Below are positions 57,397 to 64,000 of a stretch of DNA of 64,000 nucleotides, in pieces. Made by a program: the position numbers and the translations under genes. The stretch's first letter is position 1, and each line of letters starts with the position of its first letter. The notes under the pieces are model-generated. The model saw only the letters and a program-made list of their open reading frames with translations, made no database searches and was not told the DNA's origin. The stretch comes from Demequina subtropica (GTDB lineage Bacteria; Actinomycetota; Actinomycetes; Actinomycetales; Demequinaceae): the NCBI RefSeq assembly GCF_000971235.1, contig NZ_BBMB01000013.1, forward strand, positions 62,001 to 126,000. The letters are read 5' to 3'.

Positions 57397-58302
57397 TCAG
57401 GCCGCGACGGGGGCATCCTCGAGCTCGCGAGCCGCGGCCTTGTCCGCACGGTGACCCTTCCACGCACGGGAGATGGCCCACGCCCAGACAGCGACGATGG
57501 TGAGGTAGACGGCCCAGCCGTAGGGCGCGACCGCGGACAGCGCATCGGTGTGCAGCAGCGTGCGGGCGTTGGTGAGGAGGATCATTCCTCCCACCGCCGC
57601 GCCGAGCATGCGCGGCGGGACGTGGCGGACCAGGTACGCAGCCAGCGGTGCCGCGACAAGACCTCCGGCGAGCAGAGCGAGCACCCAGCCGAAGTCGATC
57701 CCGGAGTGGCCGAGGCCGATGAGGAAGCCCGCCGATGCGGCGGCCGCGACCAGGAACTCCGACGTGTCGATCGAGCCGATGACCTTGCGGGGCTCCATGC
57801 GGCCCGAGGCGAGGAGCGTGGGCGTGCCGATGGGACCCCAGCCGCCGCCGCCGGTGGCGTCCACGAAGCCTGCGACGAGGCCCAGCGGAGCGAGGAAGCG
57901 CGAGCGCAGGGGGCGCCTGGCCTTGTCGGCCGAGACCTTCGTGCCCGTGAAGCGCGTGAGCACGTAGATGCCGAGGCCGAAGAGCAGCATCGCCATGATC
58001 GGGCCGGCGGCCTCGGTCGAGACGCTCGAGAGGAGGGTCGCGCCGGCGAAGGCGCCGATCGCGCCGGGCACGCCGACGCGCCACACGACGCGCCAGTCGA
58101 CGTTGCCGAACCGCGCGTGGGCGATGCCCGAGGCGAAGGTGGTGCCCACCTCCGCGAGGTGGACGGTCGCCGAGGCGAGCGCGGGCGAGAGGCCGACCGC
58201 GAGCATGAGCGTGGACGACGTGACGCCGTATGCCATGCCGAGGCTGCCGTCGACGAGCTGCGCTCCGAAGCCGACGATCGCCACCAGGATGAGCGTGCGC
58301 AT
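57397..58302 (-). CDS. TauE/SafE-family sulfite/anion exporter
   Basis: This 301-residue membrane protein has about eight helices with the two family half-repeats: GFGAQLVDGSLGMAYGVTSS near the start, and GFVDATGGGGWGPIGTPTLL in the middle. Members export sulfite, sulfoacetate or related anions. GGAGGAA precedes the ATG. The gene follows an Rrf2 regulator and is separated from it by a palindrome-rich gap, which suggests sulfur- or redox-linked control. Confidence 0.88.
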   Translation of the reverse strand: MRTLILVAIVGFGAQLVDGSLGMAYGVTSSTLMLAVGLSPALASATVHLAEVGTTFASGIAHARFGNVDWRVVWRVGVPGAIGAFAGATLLSSVSTEAAGPIMAMLLFGLGIYVLTRFTGTKVSADKARRPLRSRFLAPLGLVAGFVDATGGGGWGPIGTPTLLASGRMEPRKVIGSIDTSEFLVAAAASAGFLIGLGHSGIDFGWVLALLAGGLVAAPLAAYLVRHVPPRMLGAAVGGMILLTNARTLLHTDALSAVAPYGWAVYLTIVAVWAWAISRAWKGHRADKAAARELEDAPVAA

Positions 58303-58344
58303 GGATTCCTCCACCCGAGCCGGGTGCGGGCGCACCCATGAGTC

Positions 58345-58391
58345 GGTATGGAAAAACCATACCTACCTAGTGGGTAGGAATCAATTCCTAC
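58345..58391. promoter_or_regulatory. nested inverted repeats between rrf2 and tauE (possible Rrf2 operator)
   Basis: Three overlapping inverted repeats fill the gap: GGTATGG-N5-CCATACC (58345-58363), CCTACC-N5-GGTAGG (58362-58378) and GTAGGAAT-CA-ATTCCTAC (58374-58391, ending in the rrf2 stop codon). The region is AT-rich compared with its surroundings. It could bind the Rrf2 dimer or form an RNA structure. Confidence 0.5.
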
Positions 58392-58861
58392 TCGCCAGAT
58401 AGGTTTGTTTGGGCGTCCTCCCAGGCAGCTTGGTCCTCGACAAGGGTCCGGATCTCGTCCGGGAGCTTCCCGGCGGCCAGGTCCGCGACCGTGACGCGCT
58501 CGAGCACCGCACGGATCGACGCGCGCACGGCCACCCAGATGGTGAGCAGCTCGGAGGCCGCGCCCTCGTACTCAAGGCCCGAGGGGCGCTCGCCGCGCAC
58601 GAAGATGAGCGGGCCGTCGACCGAGCGGACCACATCGGCCAGGGTGATCTCCGAGGCGGGTCGTGTGAGCCGGTAGCCGCCGCCGATGCCGCGCTGGCCC
58701 ACCACGAGGCCGTCGTCGCGCAGCGCGGTGAGGATGCCCTCGAGGAACTTGCGGGGGATGTCCTGGCTCGCCGCGAGCGCGCTCGTGGTGCGCGGCTCCC
58801 CTGCGCGCGCGAGCTCGGCGGCGGCCCGGAGGGCGTAGTCGGCGCGCGCGGAGACCTTCAT
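58388..58861 (-). CDS. Rrf2-family transcriptional regulator
   Basis: This 157-residue regulator has the winged helix-turn-helix start MKVSARADYALRAAAELA and wing GGYRLTRP, followed by a dimerisation helix. It contains no cysteine, so it cannot hold an iron-sulfur cluster as IscR or NsrR do, and resembles CymR-like cysteine regulators instead. It starts 4 nt after the ABC ATPase stop. It likely controls the downstream sulfite-exporter-like gene. Confidence 0.9.
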   Translation of the reverse strand: MKVSARADYALRAAAELARAGEPRTTSALAASQDIPRKFLEGILTALRDDGLVVGQRGIGGGYRLTRPASEITLADVVRSVDGPLIFVRGERPSGLEYEGAASELLTIWVAVRASIRAVLERVTVADLAAGKLPDEIRTLVEDQAAWEDAQTNLSGE

Positions 58862-58865
58862 CGGG

Positions 58866-59648
58866 TCATGCGCGGCGCGCGGAGTAGCGGCCGCCGTTGG
58901 CGGTGAGCTCGACCGGCATGCCGTAGGTGCGCGACAGGTTCTCGGCGGTCAGGGTCGGTTCGAGGGGACCCGCGGCGACCACCTGTCCCCCGCGGAGCAG
59001 CATCACGTGGGTGAAGCCCACGGGGATCTCCTCCACGTGGTGCGTCACCATGACGATCGCGGGCGAGCGGTGGTCGCCCGCGAGCTCGGTGAGCGCGCCG
59101 AGGAGCTCCTCGCGCCCTCCCAGGTCCAGGCCCGCGGCGGGCTCGTCGAGCAGCAGCAGCTCCGGGTCCGGCATGAGCGAGCGCGCCACCTGGACGCGCT
59201 TGCGCTCGCCCTCGGACAGCGTGCCGAACTCGCGGTCCGCGAAGCTCTCCATCCCGAAGGCCCACAGCAGCGCATCGGCCCGGTCCTCGTCGACGCCGTC
59301 GTAGTCCTCGTGCCAGCGCCCGGTCACGCCGTGCGCCGCGGTCATCACCACGTTGCGCACCGACTCGTGCGGAGGGATGCGGTCCGCGAGCGCGGCGCTC
59401 GAGAGGCCCACGCGGACGCGCAGCTCCCGCGTGTCCGTGTCGCCCAGACGCTCGCCGAGGATGCGAGCCTCGCCCTCGGTGGGGAACATCCGTGCCGAGG
59501 CGATCGACATCAGGGTGGTCTTGCCCGCGCCGTTGGGCCCGAGGATCACCCACCGGTCCGCGGCGGACACGGTCCAGGACACGTCCCGCAGGATCTCGTT
59601 GTCGCCACGGCGCACCCGCACGCCCTCGAAGCCGAGCACCTCAGTCAT
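58866..59648 (-). CDS. stand-alone ABC transporter ATP-binding protein
   Basis: This 260-residue ATPase has Walker A GPNGAGKTT, signature LSEGERKRVQ, Walker B LLLLDEPAAGLD and H-loop VTHHVEE. No permease lies next to it. It belongs to the iron/molybdate-type ATPases that are often orphaned. The start ATG at 59648 is 7 nt after TAGGCT on the minus strand, a hexamer that ends in the glgA stop codon. An upstream in-frame ATG is less likely. Confidence 0.88.
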   Translation of the reverse strand: MTEVLGFEGVRVRRGDNEILRDVSWTVSAADRWVILGPNGAGKTTLMSIASARMFPTEGEARILGERLGDTDTRELRVRVGLSSAALADRIPPHESVRNVVMTAAHGVTGRWHEDYDGVDEDRADALLWAFGMESFADREFGTLSEGERKRVQVARSLMPDPELLLLDEPAAGLDLGGREELLGALTELAGDHRSPAIVMVTHHVEEIPVGFTHVMLLRGGQVVAAGPLEPTLTAENLSRTYGMPVELTANGGRYSARRA

Positions 59649-59655
59649 GGCGGCG

Positions 59656-59661
59656 AGCCTA
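59656..59661 (-). promoter_or_regulatory. -10 box of the ABC ATPase gene inside the glgA stop codon
   Basis: TAGGCT on the minus strand starts with the TAG stop codon of glgA and lies 7 nt before the next ATG, the same arrangement as dop/pup. Confidence 0.5.
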
Positions 59662-60861
59662 TCCAAGAATCGAGCGGTAGACGCTCAAGGTGCGCTCCCC
59701 GATCGCGTCCCACGAGAAGCTCTCCGCGGCACGCAGGCGGCCGGCCTCGCCCATCGCCTTGGCGCGGGCCGCGTCCGACACCATGTCGGTGAGCGCCGCC
59801 GCCAGGTCGCGCGCGAAGCCCTCGGGGTCGAGCGGCGTGCCGGTGCCGTCCTGCACCTGCTCGATCGGCACGAGCGTGCCGGTCTCCCCCGGCACCACGA
59901 CCTCGGGGATCCCACCGATCGCGGTCGCGACCACCGGGAGGCCCACGGCCATCGCCTCTAGGTTGACGATGCCGAGCGGCTCGTAGACGGACGGGCACAC
60001 GAACGCCGTGCACGCGTCGAGCACCGCGACCAGCTCGGGCCGCGGCAGCATCTTCTCGATCCACACGACGCCGTCGCGCTGCTCCTGGAGCTTCGCGACC
60101 GCGCCCGAGACCTCGGCCGCGATCTCCTTGGTGTCCGGGGCGCCGGCGCACAGCACCACCTGGATGTCCTTCGGGAGCTGCTCGACCGCCTTGAGGAAGT
60201 ACGGCAGCCCCTTCTGGCGCGTGATGCGGCCCACGAACACGATCGCGGGGCGCGAGGGGTCGATCCCGTGCTCGGCGACGACGGCATCGGCCTTCGCGCG
60301 TGCCTCGTCCGTCGACGGGGCGGCCCAGCCGGCGACGTCGATGCCGTTGTGGACCACCTGGACCTTCGCCGGGTCCACGTCGGGGTAGCAGCGCAGCACG
60401 TCCTGACGCATGCCCTCGCTCACGGCGATGACGGCATCGGCGGCCTCGTACGCGGTCTTCTCGATCCAGCTCGAGACGCGGTAGCCGCCGCCCAGCTGCT
60501 CGGCCTTCCACGGTCGCAGCGGCTCGAGCGAGTGAGCGGACAGGACGTGCGGGATCCCATGGAGCCTCGCGGCGAGGTGTCCCGCCATGTTGGCGTACCA
60601 CGTGTGCGAGTGCACCAGGTCGGCTCCCCCGCAGTCCTTGGCCATCGGGAGGTTGTGAGCGAGGACGTCGAGCGAGGCATCGCCCACGCCGCCGCCGAGC
60701 GCGTCGTAGCCCGTCACCCCGGCCTCGTCGCGCGGTCCGTCGAACGCGCGCACACGCACGTCGAGGTGCGCGCGGAGCACGGCGGCGAGCTCGGTCACAT
60801 GGACGCCCGCACCTCCGTAGATGTGGGGCGGGTACTCACGGGTGAGGATGTCGACGCGCAT
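59659..60861 (-). CDS. glgA: glycogen synthase, GT4 type
   Basis: This 400-residue GT4-fold enzyme is the actinobacterial form of glycogen synthase, which adds glucose from ADP-glucose; some members (GlgM) make maltose-1-phosphate instead. N-terminal motif YPPHIYGGAGVHVTEL binds the donor, and FVCPSVYEPLGIVNLEAMA is the C-terminal GT4 E-x7-E motif. VGRITRQKGL is also typical. The start is the ATG 7 nt after TAGCGT on the minus strand. It is divergent from glgC, which makes its substrate. Confidence 0.93.
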   Translation of the reverse strand: MRVDILTREYPPHIYGGAGVHVTELAAVLRAHLDVRVRAFDGPRDEAGVTGYDALGGGVGDASLDVLAHNLPMAKDCGGADLVHSHTWYANMAGHLAARLHGIPHVLSAHSLEPLRPWKAEQLGGGYRVSSWIEKTAYEAADAVIAVSEGMRQDVLRCYPDVDPAKVQVVHNGIDVAGWAAPSTDEARAKADAVVAEHGIDPSRPAIVFVGRITRQKGLPYFLKAVEQLPKDIQVVLCAGAPDTKEIAAEVSGAVAKLQEQRDGVVWIEKMLPRPELVAVLDACTAFVCPSVYEPLGIVNLEAMAVGLPVVATAIGGIPEVVVPGETGTLVPIEQVQDGTGTPLDPEGFARDLAAALTDMVSDAARAKAMGEAGRLRAAESFSWDAIGERTLSVYRSILG

Positions 60862-60868
60862 GTCCCCC

Positions 60869-60874
60869 ACGCTA
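60869..60874 (-). promoter_or_regulatory. leaderless -10 box of glgA
   Basis: TAGCGT on the minus strand, 7 nt before the ATG at 60861, which favours this start over the GTG three codons upstream. Confidence 0.55.
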
Positions 60875-61042
60875 GCGGCTCACCCCGCGCGAGGTCTTCC
60901 CCGTCGTGCGCATGCCGCCCCGCGCCCTCCTAGGCGGACTCGGATCCCGTCGGCATCACCGGCTGATCCGTGCGGCGGGCGACATCGGGCCCGGTTGCGC
61001 CACGCGCGAAACTCCCTGATACGCGCCGGGACCGATATCGCC

Positions 61043-61048
61043 TAGGCT
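61043..61048 (+). promoter_or_regulatory. leaderless -10 box of glgC
   Basis: TAGGCT on the plus strand, 6 nt before the ATG at 61055. The intergenic region to glgA is 193 nt, with no other clear element. Confidence 0.55.
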
Positions 61049-61054
61049 GGACAT

Positions 61055-62296
61055 ATGTCAGCGCCGAAAGTTCTCGCCATCGTCCTTGCAGGAGGTGAGG
61101 GCAAGCGTCTGATGCCCCTCACCGCATCGCGTGCGAAGCCCGCCGTGCCCTTCGGGGGCACGTACCGGCTCATCGACTTCGCCCTGAGCAACCTGGTGAA
61201 CTCCGGGTACCTCCATGTGGTCGTGCTGACGCAGTACAAGTCGCACTCGCTCGACCGGCACATCGCCCGCACGTGGCGCATGTCGCCGCTGCTGGGCAAC
61301 TACGTCGCCCCGGTCCCCGCGCAGCAGCGACGCGGCCCGCACTGGTACCTCGGCAGCGCCGATGCGATCTACCAGACGGTCAACATCATCGAGGACGAGT
61401 CCCCCGACATCGTCGTGATCGTCGGCGCCGACCACGTCTACCGCATGGACTTCTCGCAGATGGTCGACGCGCACATCGCGTCCGGCGCCGAGTTCTCCGT
61501 CGCCGGCATCCGCCAGCCGATCTCGCTCGCCGACCAGTTCGGCGTCATCGACGTCGACCCTGCCAGCCCCGACCGCATCCGCGCGTTCCTCGAGAAGCCC
61601 AAGGACCCGGCGGGCCTCCCGGACAGCCCGGGCGAGATCCTCGCGTCGATGGGCAACTACGTCGCGAACGCCGATGCGCTGCTCGAGGCGCTCACGGCGG
61701 ACGCCGACAACCCGTCCTCGAAGCACGACATGGGCGGCGACATCGTCCCCTACTTCGTCGACAAGGGCACGTGCGGCTTCTACGACTTCATCCGCAACGA
61801 CGTCCCGGGCTCGACCGACCGCGACCGCGACTACTGGCGCGACGTGGGAACGCTCGACATGTACTTCGACGCGCACATGGACCTCATCGCGGTCCAGCCC
61901 GTGTTCAACGTCTACAACGACAAGTGGCCGCTGCATCAGGGCCTCGTGACGCACCCGCCGGCCAAGTTCATCCACTCGGAGGAGGGCCGCCTCGGCCACG
62001 CCGCGGACTCGATCGTCTCCCCCGGGGTCATCGTGTCCGGCGCGACCGTGACGGGTTCCGTGCTCTCGCCCGGCGTGCGCCTGCACTCGTGGTCGACCGT
62101 GTCGGACTCGGTGCTGCTCGACGGTGTCCAGATCCACCGCCACGCGCAGGTCCACCGCGCCATCCTCGACAAGAACGTGGTGGTCGAGGAGGGTGCGCGC
62201 GTGGGCATCGACCGCGAGGCCGACCTCGCGCGTGGCTTCACCGTGACCGAGACGGGCATCACCGTCGTGGCGAAGGGGACGGTCGTCGCCCGATGA
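61055..62296 (+). CDS. glgC: glucose-1-phosphate adenylyltransferase
   Basis: This 413-residue enzyme makes ADP-glucose, the committed step of glycogen synthesis. It has the nucleotide loop [12 protein letters not shown], the regulatory/Lys region [19 protein letters not shown], the catalytic [12 protein letters not shown] segment, [11 protein letters not shown], and a C-terminal left-handed beta-helix (about 290-405). The start follows a leaderless -10. Its stop overlaps serB as ATGA. Confidence 0.96.
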   Translation: MSAPKVLAIVLAGGEGKRLMPLTASRAKPAVPFGGTYRLIDFALSNLVNSGYLHVVVLTQYKSHSLDRHIARTWRMSPLLGNYVAPVPAQQRRGPHWYLGSADAIYQTVNIIEDESPDIVVIVGADHVYRMDFSQMVDAHIASGAEFSVAGIRQPISLADQFGVIDVDPASPDRIRAFLEKPKDPAGLPDSPGEILASMGNYVANADALLEALTADADNPSSKHDMGGDIVPYFVDKGTCGFYDFIRNDVPGSTDRDRDYWRDVGTLDMYFDAHMDLIAVQPVFNVYNDKWPLHQGLVTHPPAKFIHSEEGRLGHAADSIVSPGVIVSGATVTGSVLSPGVRLHSWSTVSDSVLLDGVQIHRHAQVHRAILDKNVVVEEGARVGIDREADLARGFTVTETGITVVAKGTVVAR

Positions 62297-62925
62297 GGCT
62301 GTGCGTCCTCGACGTCGATTCCACCCTGATCACCGCCGAGGTCATCGAGCTGATCGCCGCCCGTGCGGGCACGCGTGAGCTCGTGGCCGAGATCACCGAG
62401 CGCGCGATGCGCGGCGAGCTCGACTTCGCCGCGTCCCTCAAGGAGCGCGTGGCGACCCTCGCGGGCGTGCCCGACACCGTGTTCGCGGACGTGCGCGCCG
62501 AGGTGGAGTTCACGCCCGGCGTGCGCGAGCTCATCGCGGGGCTCCAGGCGGCCGGCTGGGAGGTGGCCCTCGTCTCGGGCGGATTCGAGGAGGTCGTGGG
62601 ATCCCTCGCGGCGTCCCTGGGGATCACGCGGTTCCGCGCCAACCGCCTCGAGGTGGCCGAGGGGCGCCTCACCGGGCGCACCGTCGGCCCCGTGATCGAC
62701 CGGGCGGCCAAGGCGTCGGCGCTGCGCGAGTTCGCCGCGGAGGTCGGTTGCGACCCTGCCGACGCGGTCGCGATCGGCGACGGCGCGAACGACCTCGACA
62801 TGATGGCCGCCGCCGGCCTCGGCATCGCGTGGCACGCGAAGCCCGTGGTGCAGGAGCAGGCGGATGTCGCGCTCAACGGGCCCAGCCTCGCCGAGGCGCT
62901 GCCGCTCATCCTCGAGCGCGCGTAG
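62293..62925 (+). CDS. serB: phosphoserine phosphatase
   Basis: This 210-residue HAD enzyme releases serine from phosphoserine. Motif I is LDVDSTL with D7 and D9, the cap contains the conserved [13 protein letters not shown], motif II is LVSGGF, and motif IV is [11 protein letters not shown]. It is the short form without ACT domains. It is coupled to glgC by a 4-nt overlap. Confidence 0.94.
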   Translation: MRLCVLDVDSTLITAEVIELIAARAGTRELVAEITERAMRGELDFAASLKERVATLAGVPDTVFADVRAEVEFTPGVRELIAGLQAAGWEVALVSGGFEEVVGSLAASLGITRFRANRLEVAEGRLTGRTVGPVIDRAAKASALREFAAEVGCDPADAVAIGDGANDLDMMAAAGLGIAWHAKPVVQEQADVALNGPSLAEALPLILERA

Positions 62926-62984
62926 CCGGAGCCTGCACGCCGCGCGCCTCCACGCGCAGGCGCGAGCGGGTCGCGTCGGTGGTC

Positions 62985-63016
62985 GTTGCGGGGTGCTCGC
63001 ACCTTTCCTGCGCGAA
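62985..63016 (+). repeat. intergenic repeat copy A
   Basis: A 32-nt element with core CTCGCACCTTTCCTGC; 27 of 32 bases match copy B. Confidence 0.6.
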
Positions 63017-63038
63017 CAGACGGTCCGCGCTGTCCCCC

Positions 63039-63070
63039 GTTGCGGCGCGCTCGCGCCTTTCCTGCAGGAA
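63039..63070 (+). repeat. intergenic repeat copy B
   Basis: A 32-nt element with core CTCGCGCCTTTCCTGC, 22 nt after copy A; its end forms the palindrome TTCCTGCAGGAA. Confidence 0.6.
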
Positions 63071-63123
63071 TGGCGATGGCTGGCTCACGCCGTGACGGGC
63101 GACGTCCGCTCCGACCCGCCGCC

Positions 63124-63153
63124 GCTCGTGCAGGAAAGGCGCGAGGACGCGAC
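63124..63153 (-). repeat. intergenic repeat copy C (inverted)
   Basis: On the minus strand it contains the same core CTCGCGCCTTTCCTGC as copy B, so it faces copies A and B. Confidence 0.6.
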
Positions 63154-63227
63154 CATCACCATGCTCGCGCCGCGGCCTCACCCACGGCACCGCCCGAGCA
63201 ACGGCGCGGCTCGATGCTCGCGCGCGC

Positions 63228-64000
63228 TCAGCCCAGCCGAGCGCGCGCCGCGAGGGCCATGATCGCGAAGGCCTGCGCCTCGGCGCTCGTGCCCGGCGAG
63301 TCGAAGCCCGGCGCTCCGCACACCTCGCGCACGAACCCGTCGCCGTCGACATAGGACAGCGCCACATCGGTCCAGCGCGCCGCATCGTCCGCATACGAGG
63401 CCGGGAGCCAACCGTCGGCCACGCCCGTGAAGGCCGCATACGCGAGCATCAGGCTGGCGGCTCCGTCCACGAAGGACGATGCGTCGTCGAGGACGTCGTG
63501 GAAGCGGCCGTCGGCGCGCTCGAAGCGGGCGCACGCGTCGAGCAGCGCGCGGGTCTCCGCCTGCCAGCGCGAACGCACGGTCTCGGCCTCCACGCCCAGG
63601 TGCAGCGCGCGCGCAAGCCCGGCGGCGATCCAGCCGTTGCCGCTCGCCCAGAAGGCGTCGCGCGTGAACCGACGCGAGGCCATGTCGAAGCGATGGCGAT
63701 ACAGCCCCGTGGGCTCGTCCCACAGCTGCTCGCGGTGCATGCGGTACTGCATGTCCGCGGGCGCCAGGTCCCCGGCGGCGACGAGCGCGGGCACCACCAT
63801 GTAGACCGAGTCCGCCCACACCTCGGTCGAGCCCTTGAGGTGGTGGAGCACGCCCCAGTCGTCGCGCGGCGAGAAGCGCAGGAGCCACCAGCGCTGGCGC
63901 TGCGCGGCCTCGGCGGCCGCCGCATCCTCCTCGCCGAGCAGCAGCGCGGCCTCGAGCAGCGAGCCCGAGTTCACGGCGCCCGCATCGTCCATGCCGCCCA
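63228..64000 (-). CDS. GH105/GH88-type unsaturated glucuronyl/rhamnogalacturonyl hydrolase, 5' end beyond window
   Basis: At least 254 residues of an alpha/alpha-barrel enzyme are visible; the frame stays open to the window edge, so the N-terminus is missing. Family motifs are STEVWADSVYMVVPAL with the catalytic Asp, FWASGNGWIAAGLARAL, and RHRFDMASRR. Such enzymes remove the unsaturated uronic acid left by pectate or rhamnogalacturonan lyases. No signal is visible in this part, as expected for an intracellular last step. Full-length members are about 350-380 residues. Confidence 0.85.
   Translation of the reverse strand, partial: GGMDDAGAVNSGSLLEAALLLGEEDAAAAEAAQRQRWWLLRFSPRDDWGVLHHLKGSTEVWADSVYMVVPALVAAGDLAPADMQYRMHREQLWDEPTGLYRHRFDMASRRFTRDAFWASGNGWIAAGLARALHLGVEAETVRSRWQAETRALLDACARFERADGRFHDVLDDASSFVDGAASLMLAYAAFTGVADGWLPASYADDAARWTDVALSYVDGDGFVREVCGAPGFDSPGTSAEAQAFAIMALAARARLG

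Larger units (their letters stand above)
62926..63227. other. repeat-bearing intergenic region
   Basis: This 302-nt gap between convergent serB and GH105 genes has no credible gene. It contains two direct copies and one inverted copy of a 30-32-nt element and a short CTGCAG-centred palindrome. Confidence 0.6.

Noticed and set aside
62985..63153. CRISPR array
   Set aside because: Only three copies, one inverted, 5 of 32 mismatches, irregular spacing and no cas genes.

Overview
The window is about 70% G+C by eye, lacks mobile elements, and is packed with genes typical of an actinobacterium, most likely a member of the order Micrococcales. The basis is the set of conserved actinobacterial blocks: arc-dop-pup-pafA, imuA'-imuB-dnaE2 under a LexA box, a GT4-type glgA divergent from glgC, hisF/hisI/trpE/trpCBA-lgt, a DUF5703 gene, and small HGxxPAAW and GPGG membrane proteins. 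The genus cannot be fixed from the sequence alone. A methyl-accepting chemotaxis protein suggests motility. A GH43-GH51 secreted enzyme, a GH105 enzyme, a GH13 enzyme and a secreted esterase suggest a life on plant polysaccharides. I counted about 3.6 kb of non-coding sequence.

Layout. 1-2.3 kb: a CAA-anticodon tRNA, methylglyoxal synthase and a secreted lipoprotein esterase. 2.3-7.7 kb: a giant secreted GH43-GH51 arabinan/arabinoxylan enzyme behind a promoter carrying two LacI-type operators. 7.7-15.3 kb: pyk, gltD, gltB. 15.3-27.3 kb: one minus-strand run (FKBP, hisF, a heterodimeric ABC exporter, a small unknown gene, hisI, trpE, HGxxPAAW protein, trpC, trpB, trpA, lgt), mostly coupled by 1-4 nt overlaps. 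27.4-34.1 kb: pafA, pup, dop, arc, trmI and a site-2 protease. No prcB/prcA lies in the cluster, and ARC lacks the C-terminal region that docks to the proteasome. 34.2-44.9 kb: RecB-like nuclease, chemoreceptor, HAD phosphatase, PAC2 protein, uppP, aldo/keto reductase, small unknowns, M20 peptidase, GT-C-like membrane protein. 45.0-51.8 kb: tRNA-Leu(GAG), small membrane proteins, then the SOS mutasome dnaE2-imuB-imuA' with a perfect LexA box. 51.9-59.6 kb: GH13 amylase with an operator inside its first codons, TrmH, DUF2157, SPFH/NfeD pair, and an ABC-Rrf2-TauE unit. 59.7-62.9 kb: divergent glgA and glgC-serB. 62.9-64 kb: a repeat-bearing spacer and a GH105 gene running off the end.

How the genes work together. 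Extracellular arabinan, pectin and alpha-glucan breakdown (GH43-GH51, GH105, GH13) feeds glycolysis (pyk, with mgsA as overflow branch) and glycogen storage (glgA/glgC). Amino-acid synthesis (glt, his, trp, serB) sits alongside. Stress systems are pupylation without an evident proteasome and SOS mutagenesis.

Two sequence-wide patterns stand out. (1) At least thirteen genes have a TANNNT hexamer 6-8 nt before their start codon, the layout of leaderless actinobacterial promoters; twice the hexamer is made from the stop codon of the upstream gene. (2) The 9-mer GGACGATGC (or its complement) occurs about 31 times. About a third of the copies are in the roughly 6% of the window that is intergenic, some building terminator hairpins.
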